From assembly GCF_017874235.1 (NCBI RefSeq), contig NZ_JAGGLC010000001.1, positions 434,001-498,000 on the forward strand: a stretch of DNA of 64,000 nt. Direction: 5' to 3'. Source of the stretch: Halolamina salifodinae. Its GTDB lineage: Archaea > Halobacteriota > Halobacteria > Halobacteriales > Haloferacaceae. The notes under the pieces are model-generated. The model was not told where the DNA came from. It did not search any database and saw only the letters and a list, made by a program, of their open reading frames with translations. The translations under genes and the position numbers were made by a program. The stretch's first letter is position 1, and each line of letters begins with the position of its first letter. Of the stretch, positions 59,194 through 64,000 are shown piece after piece.

Positions 59194-59565
59194 GCCGGAC
59201 CACGTCCGGCTGGCAGACGAGCGTCGCTCGTCGACGTCACCAGAACGCGACGCGTTCTGGTTGGCGAACGAGAGCCTACGGCTCTCGTCAACGCGGGGGG
59301 AGGGTGCGTGGCCGACCGGAGGGAGGCCACTGAAGACCGAGCGGGGAGCGTCAGCGACCCGCGAGGGGTGGGGACTCGGCGCTGCGCCGTTAACGGGAGC
59401 AAATCTCCCGTTCGCCAGCCGGACGTAGTCCGGCGACGTTAACGGGAGCGAAGCTCCCGTTTGCCAGCAGGAAGGCGGCGCCTTCCTGCGACGTTGACGA
59501 GAATCTCCGATTCTCGTCTGCCAATCAGAAATCTCCGATTTCTGGTGACCGGGCCTCGTGCCCGG
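59194..59565. repeat. Array of eleven hairpins with alternating conserved linkers
   Basis: Eleven perfect or near-perfect inverted repeats: 59194-59210, 59216-59232, 59240-59260, 59268-59288, 59393-59411, 59419-59433, 59442-59460, 59468-59488, 59497-59517, 59526-59544, 59549-59565. Stems differ but alternate between acg...cgt and cag/ccgg...ctg/ccgg ends, with loops of three to five bases. Linkers alternate too: cgacgtt(a/g) and t(c/t)gccag. The array is broken at 59289-59392 by a GC-rich gap. No gene crosses it. It does not fit CRISPR, tRNA or a single terminator. Confidence 0.75.
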
Positions 59566-59721
59566 CGCCTCGCGGTCTATCAGGTGTCAACGATAGGGAT
59601 GCTGTTGCTGTCGCAGTCGCCGAAGCGACCACACTACCCAAACACGCCGAATCCCATCCATCCCCGGCAGAGCCCGCCCGGTCCTGTCCCTTTTTTGTGT
59701 CGCCTCCCCCAACCGGGAGCC

Positions 59722-61371
59722 ATGTCCGAACCGGACCTCGACCGATTCACTTCCCGCCGCTCGACCGTCTACGGCGCCGACGGCGTCGTCGCCACCAGCC
59801 AACCGCTCGCCTCGCAGGCGGGCATCTCCGTCCTGCAGGACGGCGGGAACGCCTTCGACGCCGCCGTCGCCACCGCGGCGGCGCTGAACGTCGTCGAACC
59901 CACCTCCACGGGACTGGGTGGCGACGTGTTCGCGCTGTACAAGACCGCCGACGGCGACGTGGGCGCGATGCGCTCCTGTGGCGGCGCGCCCGCCGAGGCG
60001 ACGCTCGAAAACGTCCGCGAGCAGGTCGCCGAAGACGCCGACGAGGACATCGACCCCGAGGAGGCCGAGATGCCCCAGACCGGCGCACAGGCCGTCACTG
60101 TTCCCGGGACCGCCCGGGGCTGGGAGCTGACCGCCGAGGAGTTCGGCCGGAAGGACCTCGGCGAACTGCTCCAGCCGGCGATTCGCTACGCGACCGAGGG
60201 ATACCCCGTCTCGGAGGTCGTCTCCGCGCAGTGGCAGCACGCCGAGGAGCTATTCGACGACGAGCACGCCCGCGAGGCGTTCCTCTTCGACGGCGAGGCG
60301 CCAAGCACGGGCCAGCAGGTCACGCTCCCGCGACTCGGCCAGTCGCTCCAGACCATCGCCGACGAGGGCGCCGACGCGCTCTACGAGGGCGAGATCGGCG
60401 AGCAGATCGCCGCGGAGGTCCAGTCGAAGGGTGGGTTCCTCACCACCGACGATCTGGCCGCGTTCGAGCCGGAACTGCTCGATCCGGTGTCGACGACGTA
60501 CAACGGCGCCGAGGTGTACGAACTGCCGCCGAACAACCAGGGCCTGATCGCGCTGGAGGCGCTCAACGTCGCCGAGGAGATCGGTGCCGGCGAGTACGAC
60601 CTCGACTCGCCCGAGCGCGTCCACTACTTCGCGGAGGCGATGAAGGTCGCCTTCGAGGACGGCCACCACTACATCACCGACCCCGAGTACGAGGAGCACC
60701 CGCCGCTGGCCTCCCAGGAGTGGGCCGAAGAGCGCGCCGAACTCATCGGCGACACCGCGAACCACGACGTGAGCTTCGGCGTCGAGGGGAGCAACGCCGA
60801 GGACGCCGACACGGTGCTGCTCTGTGTCGCCGACGGCGAGGGGAACGTCGTCTCGTTCATCAACTCCCGCTTCGCCGGCTTCGGCTCCGGCCTCGTCGCC
60901 GGCGACACGGGCATCGCGCTCCAGAACCGCGGCGCCTCCTTCTCGCTCGACGAGGACCACCCGAACCGCATCGAGCCGGGCAAGCGCCCGTTCCACACAC
61001 TCGTCCCGGCCATCGCCGACTTCGCGGCCGACGACCCGGAAACCGAGGACTGGGCGGCCTTCGGCGTGATGGGCGGCTTCATGCAGCCACAGGGTCACCT
61101 GCAGGTCATCTCGAACATCGTCGACTACGACCTGCCGCTGCAGGCCGCACTGGACCTGCCGCGCTGGCGCTACCGGGAGGACGGCACGCTGGCCGTCGAG
61201 GAGCGGATGGACGACGACGACGAACTGCTGACGAAACTCACCCGGAAGGGCCACGACGTGCGCGTGCTCTACCCCGGGCTGTTCGGCGGCGCCCAGATCG
61301 TCCGGAATCAGGACGGCACGCTCTCGGGCGCGACCGAACCGCGGAAGGACGGGAACGCGCAGGGGTACTGA
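59722..61371 (+). CDS. ggt: Gamma-glutamyltransferase
   Basis: A 549-residue N-terminal nucleophile hydrolase that cleaves gamma-glutamyl bonds. The nucleophile Thr364 is in DADTVLLCVADGEGNVVSF. The first half has DGGNAFDAAVATAAALNVVE and STGLGGDVFALY, which are typical, and the second half GAQIVRNQDGTLSGATEP at the C-terminal end. No signal peptide is present, in contrast to bacterial periplasmic GGT, so it would act inside the cell, probably on gamma-glutamylcysteine. A T-rich run (cccttttttgtg) 25-32 bases before the start may be its promoter. Confidence 0.9.
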   Translation: MSEPDLDRFTSRRSTVYGADGVVATSQPLASQAGISVLQDGGNAFDAAVATAAALNVVEPTSTGLGGDVFALYKTADGDVGAMRSCGGAPAEATLENVREQVAEDADEDIDPEEAEMPQTGAQAVTVPGTARGWELTAEEFGRKDLGELLQPAIRYATEGYPVSEVVSAQWQHAEELFDDEHAREAFLFDGEAPSTGQQVTLPRLGQSLQTIADEGADALYEGEIGEQIAAEVQSKGGFLTTDDLAAFEPELLDPVSTTYNGAEVYELPPNNQGLIALEALNVAEEIGAGEYDLDSPERVHYFAEAMKVAFEDGHHYITDPEYEEHPPLASQEWAEERAELIGDTANHDVSFGVEGSNAEDADTVLLCVADGEGNVVSFINSRFAGFGSGLVAGDTGIALQNRGASFSLDEDHPNRIEPGKRPFHTLVPAIADFAADDPETEDWAAFGVMGGFMQPQGHLQVISNIVDYDLPLQAALDLPRWRYREDGTLAVEERMDDDDELLTKLTRKGHDVRVLYPGLFGGAQIVRNQDGTLSGATEPRKDGNAQGY

Positions 61372-61386
61372 GTCGAAAAGGGGGAG

Positions 61387-61959
61387 TTAGGAGGCGTCGT
61401 CCGGACTCGTTCGCTCGCCGCCCTGGATCAGATACTCGCCGGGGTTGGGGAAGAACGCCGACGCGTCGTCGTGTTCGATGGAGCCGACGATGGTGCCGTC
61501 GAGCAGGCGGACGTGGCTGTACATCTTCTCGCGGTCGAGCGCCGCACGGACCAGATCGACGGCTTCGCGTCGACGGAACGCGCCGGCGATCAACAGCACG
61601 AACTCCGCGTCGTGGTCGAGACACTCCGTGACCAGGAAAACGGAGTCGGCCGCGGCGGCCTGATAGACGGCCGTCTCGTCGAAGTCGAGGCGCTCGCGGG
61701 CCTCGGTGAACTCCTCTGCCGTGTCGCCATCGACCAGATGCGTCAGTCCCCACTCGTCGCCGTCGCCGGCGTCCGGCGCGACGGGCGAGGTGTCCTGGGA
61801 GACCAGCACCATCGTCTCGTAGCCGGCCTCCTCGCGGTCGGCCGCCATCGCGCGGGTGTCCGCGATGGTCTCGTTCCACGCCTCGCGGATGCTGTCGGGC
61901 GACTCGGCGATACGCTCAACCTCGTCGGGCACGCCCGCCTCCGGATCGGGTTCGACCAT
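61387..61959 (-). CDS. Uncharacterised haloarchaeal protein
   Basis: A 190-residue alpha/beta protein. The N-terminal 50 residues are helical (VERIAESPDSIREAWNETIA), followed by a beta strand YETMVLVSQDTSPVAP and a middle part ending in SVFLVTECLDHDAEFVLLIA. The C-terminal segment is MYSHVRLLDGTIVGSIEHDD with Phe and Pro. I recall no function. It is 16 bases from the convergent ggt stop. Confidence 0.7.
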   Translation of the reverse strand: MVEPDPEAGVPDEVERIAESPDSIREAWNETIADTRAMAADREEAGYETMVLVSQDTSPVAPDAGDGDEWGLTHLVDGDTAEEFTEARERLDFDETAVYQAAAADSVFLVTECLDHDAEFVLLIAGAFRRREAVDLVRAALDREKMYSHVRLLDGTIVGSIEHDDASAFFPNPGEYLIQGGERTSPDDAS

Positions 61960-62004
61960 ATCTCCATCCCGGGCGCAGCGGAGATAAACGCCACGTGTTG
62001 GGGC

Positions 62005-62397
62005 TCAGGGACCGACGCCGAGGAAAACCTCCATCGCGAGCGAGACCGCCAGCGTCGCGACGCCCGTGAGAAACAGCTTCCAGTCGCGGCTCACGCGGTC
62101 CTCGTAGGGGAGCAGTCGCCCCCGGAGCGGGGGAACCTGCTGGAGCGCCACCTCGACGTCGGCGGGTTCGTCGCTCTGGACGGTCACACGCTGCTCGTCA
62201 CGGCCGGGGCGGGGGGGCTGGATGGCGAAGCTCCCGAGCCCGAACAGCAGCAGGCCGACGACGAACAGCACGTACTTCAGCGTGGGCAGGCCGTCGCCGA
62301 ACAGCAGCGACGGGACCGCAGAGAAGACGACGGTCAGCGCCGTCGCCCCGGCGACCCAGAGGGCGGCCTCCACGAGACGGAGGATACGTCGGCTCAC
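62005..62397 (-). CDS. Membrane protein following the peptide transporter
   Basis: A 130-residue protein with three helices (about 10-30, 38-58, 107-127) and a soluble loop between the last two, SDEPADVEVALQQVPPLRGR. Start GTG overlaps the oppF stop (GTGA), so it is translated behind the transporter. No known family; it may be an accessory of the importer or simply share the transcript. Confidence 0.65.
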   Translation of the reverse strand: MSRRILRLVEAALWVAGATALTVVFSAVPSLLFGDGLPTLKYVLFVVGLLLFGLGSFAIQPPRPGRDEQRVTVQSDEPADVEVALQQVPPLRGRLLPYEDRVSRDWKLFLTGVATLAVSLAMEVFLGVGP

Positions 62398-63710
62398 CGC
62401 CTGATTGCGGACTCGACGTCGTCGTACTCCTCGCGGTGGCGGTGACAGTAGCTCTCCCGGCCGCGGTCGCCGACCTGGTGGTGGGCCGGACGCTCCCGAT
62501 CACAGACGCTGCCGAACGCCTCGTGGAGGCGCTCGCGGGCGTCCTGTGGGTGGCCGGCTTTCACCTGCTCGACCGCGTACGTGAGGTGGTCGTCGACGAC
62601 CGGCGGGCGCTCGACGCCGTCGAACAGGTCCTTGACGGCCTCGTCGATGTCGTCGTACTTCGAGAACAGGCCGGCGCGACGCTTCACGCGGTCGACCGTG
62701 CCCAGTTCGACGCGGGTCCGCTCCCGGACGATCTCGCGGAACCGCTCGATTGCGTCCCACGTCTCCTCGGAGACCTCCTCGAACCCCTCGGGACGGATCT
62801 TCGCCGGACAGCGCGTCGAGAACTGACAGCCCTGGGGCGGGTCGCGCGGACTCGGCGGCGTGCCGGGGAGCGTGGTTCGCTCGCTCTCGTCGGTCGGGTC
62901 GGGTCTGGGGATCGCCGACAGCAGCGACTTCGTGTAGGGGTTGACCGGGTCCTCGTACAGTTCCTCGGTCTCGCCGACCTCCATGATCTTCCCGAGGTAC
63001 ATCACCGCGACCCGGTCACAGATATGCCGGACGACGCTTAGGTCGTGGGCGATGAACAGGTACGTGAGATCGAACTCCTCCTGGAGGTCCTCGAGCAGCG
63101 TGATGATCTTCGCCTGGACGCTCACGTCCAGCGCCGAGACCGGTTCGTCGAGAACGACGAACTCCGGCTCCAGGGCGAGCGCGCGGGCGATACCGACCCG
63201 CTGGCGCTGGCCGCCGGAGAACTGGTGGGGGTAGCGGTAGTAGTGCTCCTCACGCAGGCCGACCCGCGAGAGCAGGTCCATCACCCGCTTGCGGCGCTCG
63301 CGTTCGGTCCCCTTATCGTGGGCGTCGAGCGGTTCGCGGACGATTTCGCCCACGGTCATCCGGTCGTTGAGGCTGGACTCGGGGTCCTGAAACACGATCT
63401 GGGCGTTGCGCCGCCACCGTTTCAGGTCCGATCCCTCGAGCGTCGTGATGTCGGTGCCGTCGAAGGAGACGGTTCCCGACGTCGCCTGTTCGAGTCTGAG
63501 GAGCGTCCGGCCCAGCGTACTCTTGCCAGATCCGGACTCGCCGACCAGACCGAACGTCTCGCCGCGTTTGATATCGAGGTCGACGCCGTCGACGGCTTTC
63601 ACCGGCGGCGGCGAGAACATCCCGTCGTCGCCGTAGTACTTCTCGAGGTTCCGCACCTCGATGAGCGTCTCCTCGTCGGTGTCGTCGTGACGCTGTGTCG
63701 CCTGGCTCAT
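62394..63710 (-). CDS. Oligopeptide/dipeptide ABC transporter ATP-binding protein (OppF/DppF type)
   Basis: A 438-residue ATPase. Walker [10 protein letters not shown] at residues 57-65, signature [15 protein letters not shown], Walker [13 protein letters not shown] and the switch His in [14 protein letters not shown]. The Opp/Dpp C-terminal region with the cysteines of a likely iron-sulfur or metal site follows ([20 protein letters not shown]). Odd: about 95 more residues at the end, rich in Arg, Glu and His, ending with [10 protein letters not shown]. It overlaps the neighbouring ATPase gene by four bases. Confidence 0.93.
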   Translation of the reverse strand: MSQATQRHDDTDEETLIEVRNLEKYYGDDGMFSPPPVKAVDGVDLDIKRGETFGLVGESGSGKSTLGRTLLRLEQATSGTVSFDGTDITTLEGSDLKRWRRNAQIVFQDPESSLNDRMTVGEIVREPLDAHDKGTERERRKRVMDLLSRVGLREEHYYRYPHQFSGGQRQRVGIARALALEPEFVVLDEPVSALDVSVQAKIITLLEDLQEEFDLTYLFIAHDLSVVRHICDRVAVMYLGKIMEVGETEELYEDPVNPYTKSLLSAIPRPDPTDESERTTLPGTPPSPRDPPQGCQFSTRCPAKIRPEGFEEVSEETWDAIERFREIVRERTRVELGTVDRVKRRAGLFSKYDDIDEAVKDLFDGVERPPVVDDHLTYAVEQVKAGHPQDARERLHEAFGSVCDRERPAHHQVGDRGRESYCHRHREEYDDVESAIRR

Positions 63711-64000
63711 TCGTGGTCACCTCCCGTCTCCGCCTGCGCTCGATGGTGTTCGACTCGCTCCGACCGCGACTTCTCCCCGGGGTAGAGCAGACAGGCCGCA
63801 GTGTGCTCCGGGCCGACCTCGACGTGTTGGGGGTGGGCCTGCTCACAGGCGTCGAACGCGTGCTCACACCGCGGCGCGAACCGGCAGTGCGACGCCGCCT
63901 CGTTCGCCGTCGGCACGTCCCCCTCGATGGTTCGAAGCTGTTCGCTCCCGTCCTGCCTGCCCGGAATCGCGTCGAGCAGCCCCTCGGTGTAGGGGTGGGT
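63707..64000 (-). CDS. Oligopeptide/dipeptide ABC transporter ATP-binding protein (OppD/DppD type), C-terminal part
   Basis: The last 97 residues of an ATPase, open to the right edge. The run HPYTEGLLDAIPGRQ followed by IEGDVPTANEAASHCRFAPR and CEHAFDACEQAHP is the standard OppD/DppD C-terminal domain with its cysteine cluster. The ATPase motifs lie outside the window. Its stop overlaps the OppF-type gene. Permeases and the peptide-binding protein are probably further right. Confidence 0.9.
   Translation of the reverse strand, partial: THPYTEGLLDAIPGRQDGSEQLRTIEGDVPTANEAASHCRFAPRCEHAFDACEQAHPQHVEVGPEHTAACLLYPGEKSRSERVEHHRAQAETGGDHE

Noticed and set aside
59159-59428. Open frame of 89 residues across the hairpin array
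   Set aside because: The translation is only the read-through of inverted repeats, with no conserved pattern and no start signal.
59194-59565. CRISPR array
   Set aside because: Repeats are not identical, unit spacing is irregular, the units are themselves palindromes, and no cas gene is in the window.

Overview
This window is a piece of a haloarchaeal chromosome. The core is GC-rich, most proteins are strongly acidic, and the informational genes are archaeal: Pth2, archaeal-type TruD, L37Ae, RNA polymerase subunit P, the KEOPS subunit Pcc1, a multi-OB RPA-type ssDNA-binding protein, DacZ and MptD. Several starts look leaderless, with a TATA-like box about 25-30 nt upstream.

Core, 1-26.8 kb. 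A siderophore/cobamide-type ABC importer (cut by the left edge) is followed by a GIDE-domain membrane protein, a glutathionyl-hydroquinone-reductase-like GST, a ThiR-like repressor overlapping dcd, a Yip1-like protein, pth2, truD, a DUF2103-type protein, the rpl37ae-rpoP-pcc1 cluster, proline dehydrogenase, DUF502 and VTT membrane proteins, a creatininase-family hydrolase and mptD. At 16-19 kb lies a signal-peptidase-centred operon that looks like a TasA/SipW-type fibre system. Then come an Azf-like NAD-dependent dehydrogenase, a peroxiredoxin, a MOSC protein, an Agl23-like protein and RPA.

Accessory island, 26.9-33.6 kb. A complete IS6-type insertion sequence with exact 9-bp target duplications borders an AT-rich island. 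The island has seven genes I cannot assign to a known system. Two form a clear paralogous pair (28352-29347 and 31384-32406). Two are related membrane-anchored proteins (27742-28350 and 30094-30669). Two more are weakly similar (30673-31323 and 32463-33170). A MjaI-type restriction-endonuclease relative that seems to have lost its catalytic residues sits between the two copies. A decayed tyrosine integrase at 33.3-33.6 kb lies against tRNA-Pro(UGG), so the island probably arrived by integration at that tRNA. This is my main candidate for an undescribed system.

Core, 33.7-45.8 kb. A SLC13-type permease, a Ski2-like helicase, a cupin, a site-2 protease with CBS domains, tRNA-His, a ribbon-helix-helix protein, cspA, an acyltransferase, the mscS-dacZ operon (c-di-AMP synthesis with a mechanosensitive channel) and an AI-2E family transporter.

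Integrated element, 46.0-52.5 kb. A 6.39-kb integrative replicon lies between two exact 56-bp direct repeats. The right repeat is the 3' part of an intact tRNA-Leu(UAG). The element carries a tyrosine integrase next to that tRNA, a rolling-circle Rep, a SWIM zinc-finger protein, small DNA-binding proteins and a membrane protein. It is dotted with nine copies of the octamer CGATAAGG.

Core, 52.5-64 kb. A Tat lipoprotein, a DUF6149-type protein, fbp-fba (sugar phosphate metabolism), pcp, an M28 peptidase, a Usp protein, gamma-glutamyltransferase and an Opp/Dpp peptide importer (cut by the right edge). The 770-base gap at 59 kb holds an ordered array of eleven hairpins with alternating conserved linkers. 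Smaller pairs of the same kind sit in frame inside truD and the cupin gene.
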